A stretch of DNA of 34,461 bases from an uncultured bacterium (GCA_902799955.1 CADCCQ010000022.1:1-34461); one strand, 5' to 3'; shown: positions 1-9,410, counted from the first letter of the stretch. Program-made: numbers and translations. Notes: generated by a model not told the origin, from the sequence alone.

Positions 1-1
1 T

Positions 2-460
2 GCGGGCTACGGACTGGTCGACTTGTCCTTTGCGGGAACCACTGCCCAGAGTCACGGTTGGTGGCGCATGGCGCCGCTCTGCTGCGCGGCGTTCTTCTTT
101 TTGAAGGTTCTCGCAACGTCGTTCACGGTCGGCTCCGGCGGCTCCGGTGGCGTGTTCGCGCCGGCGCTCGTGTGCGGCTGCGCGCTCGGACTCGGCACGG
201 GGTTCTGGTATCAGGATGTCCTGCCGTCCTGGGCGGGCATCGTGCCCGCCGAGTTTGCGCTCGTGGGCATGGCAGGATTTCTCGCGAGCACCATCCGCGT
301 GCCGATCACGGCCATCGTGATGGTGGCCGAGATCAGCGGCAACCACGAGCTGCTCATGCCCGCGATGTGGGTGTGCGGCATCGCCTTTTGGCTCAACAAC
401 GGCTGGAGTCTCTACCGCAGCCAGGTCCACGACCGCGAATCCTCCCCGATCCACTCCTGA
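2..460 (+). CDS. ClC-family chloride channel/transporter, C-terminal fragment (5' end outside window)
   Basis: The reading frame is open from base 2, so this is the last ~153 residues of a longer gene. It is a membrane protein of the ClC family, which moves chloride by channel or Cl-/H+ exchange. Seen directly: the glycine-rich stretch GSGGSGGVFAPAL, which contains the GxFxP ion-binding motif of helix N; then GMAGFLASTIRVPITAIVMVAEISG, matching helices O-P; and a late Tyr in WSLYRSQ, in the place of the conserved helix R tyrosine that coordinates the central chloride. No CBS domain follows, so it is the short form. The TTG at 23 is an internal codon, not a start. No terminator hairpin was found after the stop. 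Substrate (chloride, fluoride, nitrate) cannot be decided from this part. Confidence 0.93.
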   Translation, partial: AGYGLVDLSFAGTTAQSHGWWRMAPLCCAAFFFLKVLATSFTVGSGGSGGVFAPALVCGCALGLGTGFWYQDVLPSWAGIVPAEFALVGMAGFLASTIRVPITAIVMVAEISGNHELLMPAMWVCGIAFWLNNGWSLYRSQVHDRESSPIHS

Positions 461-472
461 CAGGAGATTCCA

Positions 473-593
473 ATGAGACTCAAGTTGGGAACAGGCGACA
501 CGACATACACGCTTACGGATGACGCCCCGGCGTTCGTTTCGTGATGTCCACCTCTCGACGGAAACCTTCGGCGAGATAAAACACAACGCCTAA
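473..593 (+). pseudogene. Short gene remnant, possibly frameshifted
   Basis: After the ClC gene an AGGAG Shine-Dalgarno sequence (462-466) precedes an ATG at 473 that opens a 23-codon frame, ending MRLK...DDAPAFVS at TGA 542-544. In another frame, the codons from 543 run on as DVHLSTETFGEIKHNA to TAA 591-593. The two pieces join plausibly into one ~39-residue peptide, which suggests a small gene or gene start broken by a frameshift. I do not recognise the family. It could also be a genuine 23-residue ORF. The rest of the 461-608 gap shows no clear promoter. Confidence 0.3.
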
Positions 594-608
594 GTGCAGG
601 AAAGAATA

Positions 609-1232
609 ATGAAGAACAACACTTGTCATGTTAATGTTGGCAACCTGACAGCCAAGATCATTTTGCCGCTGCTCATGGTAACACTTGGGGTGCGTGTGTA
701 CGCAAGGACGCTCCTTGTGCCGACGCAGCCGGTGTCGCCGTATGCGGACACGGAGGTCTCCACCAACGTCGTGATCCAGACGGGGCGTACGGACGTGAGG
801 GACGTGAAGATACGGCTGCAACTGGACGGGACGCCGACGAACAATCTTGAAATCGCGTTCGGATGCGACGCGAACACGAACGGCGTGCTGGACGTGTCGG
901 AGATCGAGACGGTTTACGGCTGGCGCGCGGGGCGGTACTTCGTCGAGAACGTCCGCCACTGGGAGCGGATTGAAACGGAAGCCGCCGTAAACGCCCTGTG
1001 CGGCGTCCTGGACGTCCATTTGGAACACGGCCCGGACTTCGCGCCGAGGCGTTTCACGGCCACGTGCGGGGGCGAGACGGCCTTTGCCGGCCTTTCCACC
1101 ACGCCTCCCCCAACGTGGCTCTTCAGGCGCGAATGGAACATGGCGCGCGTAGTCCGGCGCGGCGCGGGAACGCCGTCCGAGTGGGTACGGTGTGACGTGC
1201 GTCACAACTCCTTCGCGCTCAAGGTGAGGTAA
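609..1232 (+). CDS. Secreted hypothetical protein upstream of RHS gene
   Basis: About 207 residues, beginning MKNNTCHVNVGN. I chose ATG 609 over the GTG at 594 because AGGAAAG lies at 599-605 just before it. A hydrophobic stretch KIILPLLMVTLGVRVYA near residues 15-31 looks like a signal peptide or membrane anchor. A central piece, GCDANTNGVLDVSEIE, resembles a short calcium-binding (EF-hand or dockerin-like) loop. The remainder is not recognisable. It ends 4 bases before the RHS start and the RHS Shine-Dalgarno lies in its last codons, so the two are almost certainly one operon. It may help export, anchor or display the RHS protein; that role is inference from position only. Confidence 0.7.
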   Translation: MKNNTCHVNVGNLTAKIILPLLMVTLGVRVYARTLLVPTQPVSPYADTEVSTNVVIQTGRTDVRDVKIRLQLDGTPTNNLEIAFGCDANTNGVLDVSEIETVYGWRAGRYFVENVRHWERIETEAAVNALCGVLDVHLEHGPDFAPRRFTATCGGETAFAGLSTTPPPTWLFRREWNMARVVRRGAGTPSEWVRCDVRHNSFALKVR

Positions 1233-1236
1233 CGCC

Positions 1237-4200
1237 ATGCTTTCACGACTTTGGATAGCGTTTCTCATTTCACTTTCGGGCATATTGACTATCGCGTGGC
1301 TTGTCGCGCTGATGCACGAGAAGGACATCCGCCCCGTGCGGGATATGGTGGGGTTCTTCAAGAAACAGTCGAAGACAGGGCGCGTCGTGTTCGGGATCAT
1401 GTTCCTTGCATTCTGGCTCGTTGCCAGCATCAAGCCGGACGGCGGTGGTAGCGGCGGAGATTCTGGTGGCGGCGGCACGAACAATGTACAGATGGTGATT
1501 GGCTCCAGCAGCGGACTGGGAAATGTTGCCAATGTGGAAGTGTTGCCAATTACCAGTACCAATGCCCAATTGGAGGGAACTGCCCAATTGGGAAATGGCA
1601 ACATTGGAACTGGCAACATTTCCACAATGGCAACATTAGTCATCACCTCGACGAATACGCTCCGCATGATTACCGCCGATGACTTCCGGCGCGGTTTCGT
1701 GATGACGCGCATCGGCACGGACGAGGCGTTTGATTTTGCCGCGCCGTCAAACGCCGTGGTCTGCGCCGACTGGCGTGCGTTCGGCGCGGCGACGGACTGG
1801 ATTTACGTGGCCCTCACGAATTGGGCGTTTCAGGTCGCCACAAACGACGTGGACCGTCTGCGCATTTACGCCTTCGGCAAGATAGAGCCGCAGATAATGG
1901 AGTCCGGCGGCGAGATCGCCACCAACTACTGGTTCGCGCCGTTCATGGCGTCGCTCGGAATTGCACGGCAGGCGAACTGGGACTGGCTTGCCGAATCCGA
2001 CAGGCCGAGCCAGCTGTGGCACTACGTCACTCCGTCGAACACGCTGCAAATCACATGGCAGAACGCCTTGCTCGACCGCGACACCGACACGCCGATTTCC
2101 TTCCAGATCGAGTTCAGGACGGACGGCCAGTTCACCTACCGCTACGACCTTTCGCGGTGCGGCGGTCGCGGGGCGACCGCCCTACCGGAGGGTGTCATCA
2201 CAAATGTTGTTGTCGGCGCGGCGTTTGCGGGCAACGACTGGACGACGAACGCCATCCCCACCAACGTCACCTCGATGACGTTCTACCCGCTCTCCGCCGA
2301 GGACGCAGTAAACCACGATCCCGACAACGACGGCCTCGCCACCATCGACGAGCTGTTTGTGTACCACACCGACCCCCGCCATCCCGATTCCGACTACGAC
2401 GGCGTTCCGGACGGCATTGAGATTGCCAACGGCACGAATCCCGCCGGTCGCGACAGCGACAATGACGGGCTTGTTGACGGCTCCGACCCCGATCCTTCCT
2501 CCGCCACGCCTCTCGACGACCTCGACGGCGACGGTATCCCCGACGCATACGAGACTTACTGGTTTGGCGGCACGAACGTCGTGGATTCCGCCGGGGAGTT
2601 CGGCGCAAACGGGTTCAACGTCGGATTTGAACTCGCGTCGGGAATCAGCCCGACGAACGGGGCAGAGGCGGCGTTCATGTCCATGAACCGCATCGCGGCG
2701 TGGAAGATCACGGACGGCTTCTTCGCGCAGAACGCCGCTGTCGCGAGCAACATCTACGAGCGGACGTTCCGCATCGCCCGCAACGGCGGGTGGGAGCAGT
2801 TCTTCCTCTCGTCGAGGCCCGACCGCGCCGGGGCGTGGCATCTTGAGGGGCTTGCGCTCGACTGGGAGGACTCGGAAGGCGAGTCGGGGACGGAAACGGC
2901 CTCCCCGCCCGGAGACAGCCTGTATCTCCCCGTCTCGACGAACGGCCCCGCGACGCTGACGATCCGGCTCCGCCGGACGGCGGCCGCGACGGCCTGCCGC
3001 TCGCCGCTCTACCTCCTCGCATACTCGCCGGCCGTCGAGGTCGGGGACGCTCGGCAGATAACGACGTCCAACGCCGTCTGGACGGTTGCGACCATCAAGG
3101 AGGAGACTTCCCTTGCCGTTTCGATAGACCGCTCGGAACGTCCGTGCAGGGCCGCCCTCTATCCGCAGGAAGCCAGCGCGGAACTATCGACGGACGGCGG
3201 AAAGCTCCGGCTCCAGGGCGACGGCACGCTCCTGGTGGACGCGCCGGGCGTGTACCCGCTTCCGAAGATCGACCTTCCGGCGCTTGCTCAGCCCGTTCTG
3301 CGCGGAAGTCCGCCGCTCCCCATGTCCGCGACGAACAGCTGCTACCTCGCGTTCCTGAACCCCCGCGTCTCCTACGGCGGCGGACACCACTCCGACGGTT
3401 CGGGACTCGACTACGATCCCGAATCTGGAACGTACTCCGAGACGTACGAATATCCGCTCGATTCGGGCTGCCTGTGGTGTTCGTGGCACTCCGACTCTTC
3501 CGGCGGATACGAGTGCGACTGCAAACCTGAAGTGTCCGTCGGGTTCGACATCTATGGCTATCCCGACATCGCCACGAATCTCACCGCGAACGGCGAGACG
3601 GCGACTGGAACGGTCTCGATAGGCGGCGAAAGCGTGTGGAGCGGCACGGCGACGCACGACGTGTCCACGGCGGGCGGCATGGAGGAGAAGGAGCTTCTGT
3701 CGGACGACGGATGCGACAACTGCGGCGGGTGCGAGGACGGGAACTGCGACGCCCTTGAGGGCGGCGAGCTCGGCTCGCTCAAGTTCCGCATCCCGCTCGG
3801 CGTGCCGCGCAAGGGGCAGGTCAGCGGCTTCGCGTGGTTCCTGACAGAAGAGCCGCTTGTAATTGGAATCGACACCCTGCAAGTCTTGTCGCGCGGCGAC
3901 GCGCAGGTGACGGACATGTCCTCCGGCAGCGGACGCACGGTCGTCTGCGGCGACAACCGTGGACGGACGCTTGCGATACTGCCCGTAACAGACGGAATCG
4001 AGGTGACGATAACCGAAACCGCATCCGGCAATCTGGAGCACACGTGGCGCATCCTGAACGTGGACGGCTCGCCGTCGCGAATCCGCCTCTGGAAGATCAG
4101 CCGCCTCGACAACACGATGAGCGACGACACGTACGTCTATGAAAACGGAGGCTGGACGAAGTTCGACAACGTCTCGCAGACTTCGGAAGAACTCGTTTCA

Positions 4201-7200
4201 AGCGGCGACATCAACGAGGAGGGCTGGAAGCGCGAGGAGCGGATCGTCAGCGACGCATCCGGCGCGGTCCTTTCGCACACGGCAACGAAGTCGGAGCGGT
4301 TCGGGTCGTTCGCCAACGCCGTCATCCGCGAGACGTACCACGCCGAAAAGAACTGGAGCGGCAGCTGGAACGAGTCGTTCGCGTCGTACTACACGGACAA
4401 CGACAACCCGAAGCGCAACGGGAACATCCGGCTCGAACGCGGCAACGCCCGTGCGTGGCGGTTCTGCGCCTACGACGCCGAGGGCAGAACGATCCTGACG
4501 CTCGACCAGCACAACGGCTCCTGGTGCCCGGACGGGATTCTTGACCACATGGACGCCGATGCATTCGACGGCCAGGACGTCCTTCAATGGCTGGGCGGCC
4601 AGTGGTTCACGGCCGTCGCCACGGTCAGCGACTACACGCCGCTTGCAGGGGATGACGCCGCTGCCGAAGACGCGGACAAGCCCCGCACCGTATCGCGCTA
4701 CCTCGTCGAGAACGGCACCGTCACCCTCATCGGACGCACCCGCGCCCGCTACACCCACATCACCCGCGACGGGTTCCCCGCCGTCAAGCGCGAAACCTGG
4801 CGCACTGGGACAACGGGCGTCCCGCCCGTTGACGCCTACTCCTACGAAATCACCTGCTCCGACACCGACCCCGGCGTTCCCCTCGTTCTTCGCGGCGCGA
4901 CAATCGAATCCCTCGACGAGGATGGCACTCTCGAACAGAATACCTACACCATCTCCAACGGCGTCCTGTCCCAGACGTCCCAAAAGTCCTATATGTCCCA
5001 GCCGTCCCCCGTTGCCACCGCATCGGAGCGTTGCGCCATCTACGGTAGCGTCCTGCGCGAGTGGAGCGTCCACGCGGCGAGTGGCATGTCGTTTGACGAG
5101 AGGTGCCACCTCTACGACGACAAGAACCGGCTGCGCTCGACGATCCACGCCGACGGCTCGTCCACGACGAACGCCTACTCGTGCTGCCGCCTCCTCTGGA
5201 GCCAGGATCGCGCCGGGCGCAAGGTTCTGAGAAGCGCGGTGACGGGCGAAGACCACCTCTACTACGCGGTGGAGGAGGTGTCGCTGGGGCAGTTGCCGAA
5301 TGCCAACGGCAACGCTGCGGGATACGCGCCATACGAGAACTACACGTCGGGCGACAACCACTACCGCGTCACGCAGCACTTCATGGACGCGCTCGGACGC
5401 GAGACGAACACGGTCGTTCGGACTTGCAAGGCGCAGGGCGCGGCGGTGAACCGCGACTGGACGTGCAGCGGCTGGCGGACTTCGGAGACAACGGCATACC
5501 CCTACGGCGTGTCCGACTACGAAGTTTCCACGGACATGCGCGGAAACGAGACGACGACGATCCGCCGCGCATATTCCGACTGCGACGAGGTGGAGACGGT
5601 CGAGTCGAACAAGACGACAACGGCGACCACCTACCGCAACGGCGCGTCCAACGTGTACGAGGAATGGGCGGACTGGAGATGGAAGCATACTTCCCGGACG
5701 AGTTCGTATGGCGCGGACGGATGCAGGATCGACACGACGACGATAATGGCGTCCGACCATGCCGCCGTTACGGCGCAGACCATCTACCGCGACTTCCTCG
5801 GGCGCATGGTGCGGGCAGTCCGCCCGACGTCAGACGTCACCTACACATACGACGGCGCAAGCCCGCGCGTCCTGTCGGCGACGGATTCCATATCGGGCGA
5901 GACAGTCACCCGCCTCTACAACGACCTTGGCGAGGCCGTGGGGCAGGTGAAGAACGGCGTCACCAACCGCACCGACACGACATACGAAGTGTCCTCCAAC
6001 GTCCTCTGGCGCGTGACGACGCAGACGACGGCGGTAGGGTGCGTTGTCCCAAACGCGCCGCCGGGAGGGACGCGCTCCGTCGCGTCCGTCACGAAAGAGC
6101 GCCTGACCGGCCTCTCGGACGAGCTGCGGAGCGAGACGTTTGAATACCGGAACGGCGCGCTGGCGCTCCACACGCACTCCAGCTTCGATCCGACGAACGC
6201 CATCCTCACCGAGGTTTCAGAGTCCGCCACGACCGGCACGACGACCACGAAGAGCAAGTACGGAGTCGTGATCGAGACGACCACGAGCGCCGGAACGACC
6301 ACGAACTTCTTCGATCCCTACGGGCGCGTGTTCTACACGGAAAAGGATGGGCGAAGCGTTGACTGGATCGGCCGCAACGACTACGGCGATGTCGAAGAAT
6401 ACGACACGTTCCATTCCGAGGGGAACGCCTACTATGCCGAGTTCTACGGCTACGATTCCTTCGGCAACCGCATCGTCGCCACCAACGCCCTCGGCGCGGT
6501 GACTTATTCCGCCTACGACGCGGAAAACCGCCTTGCCGAATCCGGCGGCGCGACCTATCCCGTCCGCAACGGCTACGACACCGACGGCCGCAGAACCTCG
6601 CTCACGACCTTCCGCGATGCGGGAGGGCCGGGCTCCGTCCCGGCCGCCGCCGGCGACACAACCTCTTGGACCTTCGACCCCGCGACCGGCTTCTGCACCG
6701 TCAAGACCTACGCCGACGGCTCGACCGTAGCCTACACCCGCACGCCAGACGGATTTCTTCTGCGCGAGACGAAGCCGAGCGGTGCATGGAAGGAGAACGT
6801 ATACGATGCAGCACGGCAGATCGTCGGCGTCGTTTCCAGCGACGGCGCACAGGACGCGTCCATGCAGCGTGACGAGTTCGGACGAGTAATGACGGAGTCT
6901 AATTCCGTTGCGTTTGCGGAGTATTCGCTGGATGACTGTTGGGGCGCGACGAACGAGACACAGACTGTCGATGGCTTTTCCGTTTCCTTCAAGCGCGAGT
7001 TCGACGCATACGGGCGGATTGAGCGGTTCGCCCGTATCGGCGGAGAGGAGTCCATGTTCGGTTATGCGCCGCATGGGGCTATTTCCACTGTCTCAAATGG
7101 TAACGTCGTTGTGGAATATGCTTTCACGGGCGATGTCCTTGATGCAGGCTATGCGCTTGCTGTGCAGCGCGGGGCAGACTTTTCGCGAGAAGTGTTCCGG

Positions 7201-8835
7201 CATGACTATCTGAGAAATTGCATTGTCGCCGTTTCTAACCATTGCGGCAATGTCTCGCAGGGGCTTGAGTATTCCTACGATGCGTTGCAACGCCCGATAG
7301 CACGCAATTTGGATTCGTTTGCGTACAACGACCGAGGGGAGGTGATTTTCTCACGCAGAGGCGCAGAGAACGCAGAGGAGACGTACTCCTACGACGACAT
7401 AGGTAATCTTGTTTCCAATTCGCTGGCGGACATAACCAATGCGTATGTTTCCAACAATCGCAACCAATATATGAGCATCAATGAAACCTCTGCGCTCTCC
7501 GCGTTTTCGCGTGAGACATCTTACGACCTCGATGGCAACATGACGCGGCACGGCGAATGGACTTACGCCTACGATTCGGGCAATCGCCTCGTTTTCGTTG
7601 CGTCTAACGGAATCACCGTAGCCTCGATGTCATACGATACGCAGGGACGCAGGGTTAAGAAAGTCGCCGCAGACGGAACTCACCGTTACTTCTACGACGG
7701 CTGGCTGCTTGTGTACGAGCATGTCGTTCGTCCGAACAACACTACAAACGAAATCGAATACGTCTGGGGCAAGGATATTTCAGGCACACGTGACGGCGCG
7801 GCGGGAATCGGCGGGCTGCTTTACCTCACTGTCTCCAACTCCTCCACTCCCAACTCCTCCACTCAACAACTCTACATTCCATGGTACGATGCCTACGGTA
7901 ACATCCTCGGCTACCGCGATGCACAGGGTAATGTCGTTGCCTCCTATACCTACGACGCCTTCGGCAACATAATCGGTCAGTCAGGCCCAATGGCAGGCGC
8001 TTTTGCTTTCCGCTACTCGACTAAATACCTCGATTCCGAAAACGGCCTATACTACTACGGCTACCGCTACTACAAGCCACAGATTATGCGCTGGCTGACC
8101 GAGGATCCTATTGGCGATGATGGGGGGCTGAATTTATATGCAATGTGCGAGAATGATACAGTTCTTTATCATGATGCATTAGGAGAAGCACGCATGATTA
8201 CAGGATCTCTGTTTGCATTGAAGGGAACAAAGCGAATTATTTTCAGCGGATATAATCATGCACGAAACATCATTCGGCTTGTTGACAAATTGAACAACAT
8301 TTATGTGGCTGGACAGAAAGTATATGATGCAAAAATCTGCGATCTTGTAACCACCCCTGTTTCGTCATTGAAAAAGGAAATTGCCGCAAATGCAAATAAT
8401 GTCTACATAATCGCACATGGTGGCCTTGTGATTAACAACAAGGTCTTTCGCGGCAGACATTATTTATGGAACGAAAGCGATAGCGTAGATGAGCGCATTT
8501 TTCCGACGGGAAAACCGCCGGGAATAGATGTTCATTCTTTGGGTGTAAACATGGATAATGTATTTGGATGCTACATAAGCGCAGCTGTCAGAAAAGTTCC
8601 GAGTCGTACACTCTGGAGAACTCAATACACGAGTAGTGTTGATGATTACGGTAGGATGTACGAAGCACTTTACAGCCGTCTTGCGAGATATGCCGTTAAT
8701 CCGCAACCCTCAAAGTGTCCTGTGCGTATTAGAATATTCGAGGGAGAAAACGCCAATGAGTCAAATAAGTCTTACGCCGAAACCGAAAATGCCTTGAGAA
8801 AACATCCAATAAGAGATGAGGAGGAGTATAAATGA
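1237..8835 (+). CDS. Giant RHS/YD-repeat polymorphic toxin with putative clan-CD (caspase/CHAT-like) tip
   Basis: 2532 residues. Order seen: two N-terminal hydrophobic helices (about 5-27 and 48-65), a Gly/Ser/Asn-rich linker, calcium-type DPDNDG/DSDYDG/DGDG repeats (about 361-440), two Cys clusters (745-762 and 826-837), then a long array of YD repeats of the RHS shell. The RHS-core signature YLDSENGLYYYGYRYY...EDPIG lies at about 2260-2293 and GGLNLYAMCEND follows. After about residue 2320 the sequence changes to AT-rich DNA and an unrelated tip of ~210 residues. The tip has YIIAHGG (His2394) and, 51 residues on, FGCYIS (Cys2445), each at the end of a hydrophobic strand, as in clan-CD cysteine peptidases. 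RHS shells normally encapsulate and release such toxic tips; the protease assignment is inference. The next gene overlaps by ATGA and is the immunity candidate. Three short-repeat insertions lie in frame inside the gene. Confidence 0.92.
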   Translation: MLSRLWIAFLISLSGILTIAWLVALMHEKDIRPVRDMVGFFKKQSKTGRVVFGIMFLAFWLVASIKPDGGGSGGDSGGGGTNNVQMVIGSSSGLGNVANVEVLPITSTNAQLEGTAQLGNGNIGTGNISTMATLVITSTNTLRMITADDFRRGFVMTRIGTDEAFDFAAPSNAVVCADWRAFGAATDWIYVALTNWAFQVATNDVDRLRIYAFGKIEPQIMESGGEIATNYWFAPFMASLGIARQANWDWLAESDRPSQLWHYVTPSNTLQITWQNALLDRDTDTPISFQIEFRTDGQFTYRYDLSRCGGRGATALPEGVITNVVVGAAFAGNDWTTNAIPTNVTSMTFYPLSAEDAVNHDPDNDGLATIDELFVYHTDPRHPDSDYDGVPDGIEIANGTNPAGRDSDNDGLVDGSDPDPSSATPLDDLDGDGIPDAYETYWFGGTNVVDSAGEFGANGFNVGFELASGISPTNGAEAAFMSMNRIAAWKITDGFFAQNAAVASNIYERTFRIARNGGWEQFFLSSRPDRAGAWHLEGLALDWEDSEGESGTETASPPGDSLYLPVSTNGPATLTIRLRRTAAATACRSPLYLLAYSPAVEVGDARQITTSNAVWTVATIKEETSLAVSIDRSERPCRAALYPQEASAELSTDGGKLRLQGDGTLLVDAPGVYPLPKIDLPALAQPVLRGSPPLPMSATNSCYLAFLNPRVSYGGGHHSDGSGLDYDPESGTYSETYEYPLDSGCLWCSWHSDSSGGYECDCKPEVSVGFDIYGYPDIATNLTANGETATGTVSIGGESVWSGTATHDVSTAGGMEEKELLSDDGCDNCGGCEDGNCDALEGGELGSLKFRIPLGVPRKGQVSGFAWFLTEEPLVIGIDTLQVLSRGDAQVTDMSSGSGRTVVCGDNRGRTLAILPVTDGIEVTITETASGNLEHTWRILNVDGSPSRIRLWKISRLDNTMSDDTYVYENGGWTKFDNVSQTSEELVSSGDINEEGWKREERIVSDASGAVLSHTATKSERFGSFANAVIRETYHAEKNWSGSWNESFASYYTDNDNPKRNGNIRLERGNARAWRFCAYDAEGRTILTLDQHNGSWCPDGILDHMDADAFDGQDVLQWLGGQWFTAVATVSDYTPLAGDDAAAEDADKPRTVSRYLVENGTVTLIGRTRARYTHITRDGFPAVKRETWRTGTTGVPPVDAYSYEITCSDTDPGVPLVLRGATIESLDEDGTLEQNTYTISNGVLSQTSQKSYMSQPSPVATASERCAIYGSVLREWSVHAASGMSFDERCHLYDDKNRLRSTIHADGSSTTNAYSCCRLLWSQDRAGRKVLRSAVTGEDHLYYAVEEVSLGQLPNANGNAAGYAPYENYTSGDNHYRVTQHFMDALGRETNTVVRTCKAQGAAVNRDWTCSGWRTSETTAYPYGVSDYEVSTDMRGNETTTIRRAYSDCDEVETVESNKTTTATTYRNGASNVYEEWADWRWKHTSRTSSYGADGCRIDTTTIMASDHAAVTAQTIYRDFLGRMVRAVRPTSDVTYTYDGASPRVLSATDSISGETVTRLYNDLGEAVGQVKNGVTNRTDTTYEVSSNVLWRVTTQTTAVGCVVPNAPPGGTRSVASVTKERLTGLSDELRSETFEYRNGALALHTHSSFDPTNAILTEVSESATTGTTTTKSKYGVVIETTTSAGTTTNFFDPYGRVFYTEKDGRSVDWIGRNDYGDVEEYDTFHSEGNAYYAEFYGYDSFGNRIVATNALGAVTYSAYDAENRLAESGGATYPVRNGYDTDGRRTSLTTFRDAGGPGSVPAAAGDTTSWTFDPATGFCTVKTYADGSTVAYTRTPDGFLLRETKPSGAWKENVYDAARQIVGVVSSDGAQDASMQRDEFGRVMTESNSVAFAEYSLDDCWGATNETQTVDGFSVSFKREFDAYGRIERFARIGGEESMFGYAPHGAISTVSNGNVVVEYAFTGDVLDAGYALAVQRGADFSREVFRHDYLRNCIVAVSNHCGNVSQGLEYSYDALQRPIARNLDSFAYNDRGEVIFSRRGAENAEETYSYDDIGNLVSNSLADITNAYVSNNRNQYMSINETSALSAFSRETSYDLDGNMTRHGEWTYAYDSGNRLVFVASNGITVASMSYDTQGRRVKKVAADGTHRYFYDGWLLVYEHVVRPNNTTNEIEYVWGKDISGTRDGAAGIGGLLYLTVSNSSTPNSSTQQLYIPWYDAYGNILGYRDAQGNVVASYTYDAFGNIIGQSGPMAGAFAFRYSTKYLDSENGLYYYGYRYYKPQIMRWLTEDPIGDDGGLNLYAMCENDTVLYHDALGEARMITGSLFALKGTKRIIFSGYNHARNIIRLVDKLNNIYVAGQKVYDAKICDLVTTPVSSLKKEIAANANNVYIIAHGGLVINNKVFRGRHYLWNESDSVDERIFPTGKPPGIDVHSLGVNMDNVFGCYISAAVRKVPSRTLWRTQYTSSVDDYGRMYEALYSRLARYAVNPQPSKCPVRIRIFEGENANESNKSYAETENALRKHPIRDEEEYK
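1519..1623 (+). repeat. Palindromic repeat element inside the RHS coding sequence
   Basis: Outer arms GGAAATGTTGCCA (1519-1531) and TGGCAACATTTCC (1611-1623) are perfect inverted copies. Inner arms GTTGCCA (1542-1548) and TGGCAAC (1596-1602) nest inside them, and two CCAATTGG palindromes lie in the centre (about 1566-1573 and 1584-1591). The frame stays open and codes a low-complexity N/G/T-rich linker. It looks like a small REP/MITE-like palindromic element tolerated between the membrane anchor and the exposed part of the RHS protein. Confidence 0.75.
7349..7516 (+). repeat. Inverted pair of CGCAGAG-type repeats inside the RHS gene
   Basis: A 30-base segment at 7349-7378 (starts TCTCACGC, ends CGCAGAGG, built of CGCAGAG units) recurs as an inverted copy at 7487-7516 with 24 of 30 positions matching. 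They enclose ~108 bases that code ordinary YD repeats. The first copy codes SRRGAENAEE and the second SALSAFSRE. CGCAGAG-type short repeats are known to me as common dispersed elements in several phyla; that recollection is not checked here. Confidence 0.65.
7835..7864 (+). repeat. 15-bp tandem duplication in the RHS gene
   Basis: The 15-mer CCAACTCCTCCACTC occurs twice head to tail (7835-7849 and 7850-7864). It adds a Ser/Asn/Thr-rich stretch (SNSSTPNSST) in frame, just before the RHS core. It is a likely replication-slippage site. Confidence 0.8.
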
Positions 8836-9410
8836 CGAAGCTGTTTGTTCACCTATGGGTAATTCTATGTTGCGGATGCATTGATGTATGCTGTAATTCA
8901 GAAACAGTTGCCATCACATTTGTCGATTCTGACAACGTAATTGTCAAGGGAGAGGTATACGATGTTTCTAACAAAGAAAAGAGCTTTAGAATGCGTTGCG
9001 GGATAAAAAGTGCACGAGAACTGGTTTTTGAACATGTAGAAAAGGCATCGGCGAGGACATTATGGAATATTATAGATCCTGTGTCGAATGTCAGCAATCA
9101 TGATTTGCTTTCTCCCGCCGTCTATTCAATCCGTCTTGAGAGCGGAAGTGTGCTGCCCGTATATTTCGGTCCAAGGTGTTCATACTTCGTTGAAGGAAAT
9201 GAAGATGATTATGTCGGTATGTCTGTTGGGGCGGATATCAAAATCACGGAGATTGATTTTTCCATATTTGATTCAACTCCTTATGTCAATGCTTATTTGG
9301 AAGTGAAATGTGATTTGAGCATGTCATCATGCGAAAATCTGGAGCGGATCTTGATGGAATTCGCGAAACATGGATCCGGCGACCACCCGGTTTTTCTGCT
9401 GTTTTATTGA
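8832..9410 (+). CDS. Secreted small protein; candidate immunity protein to the RHS tip
   Basis: 192 residues. The start ATG overlaps the RHS stop (ATGA), with a strong AGGAGGAG at 8819-8826, so translation is coupled. The N-terminus MTKLFVHLWVILCCGC is a signal peptide; the Cys cluster could include a lipidation site, but the lipobox is not canonical. The mature part looks beta-rich (alternating hydrophobic residues, VAITFVDSDNVIVKGEVYDV) with no family I recognise. Like the RHS tip it is clearly AT-richer than the neighbouring genes, as expected for a toxin/immunity pair acquired together. Position and composition make an immunity role the best guess. An exported immunity protein would mean the toxin acts in the periplasm or at the envelope. 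It could instead be an accessory protein. Confidence 0.6.
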   Translation: MTKLFVHLWVILCCGCIDVCCNSETVAITFVDSDNVIVKGEVYDVSNKEKSFRMRCGIKSARELVFEHVEKASARTLWNIIDPVSNVSNHDLLSPAVYSIRLESGSVLPVYFGPRCSYFVEGNEDDYVGMSVGADIKITEIDFSIFDSTPYVNAYLEVKCDLSMSSCENLERILMEFAKHGSGDHPVFLLFY

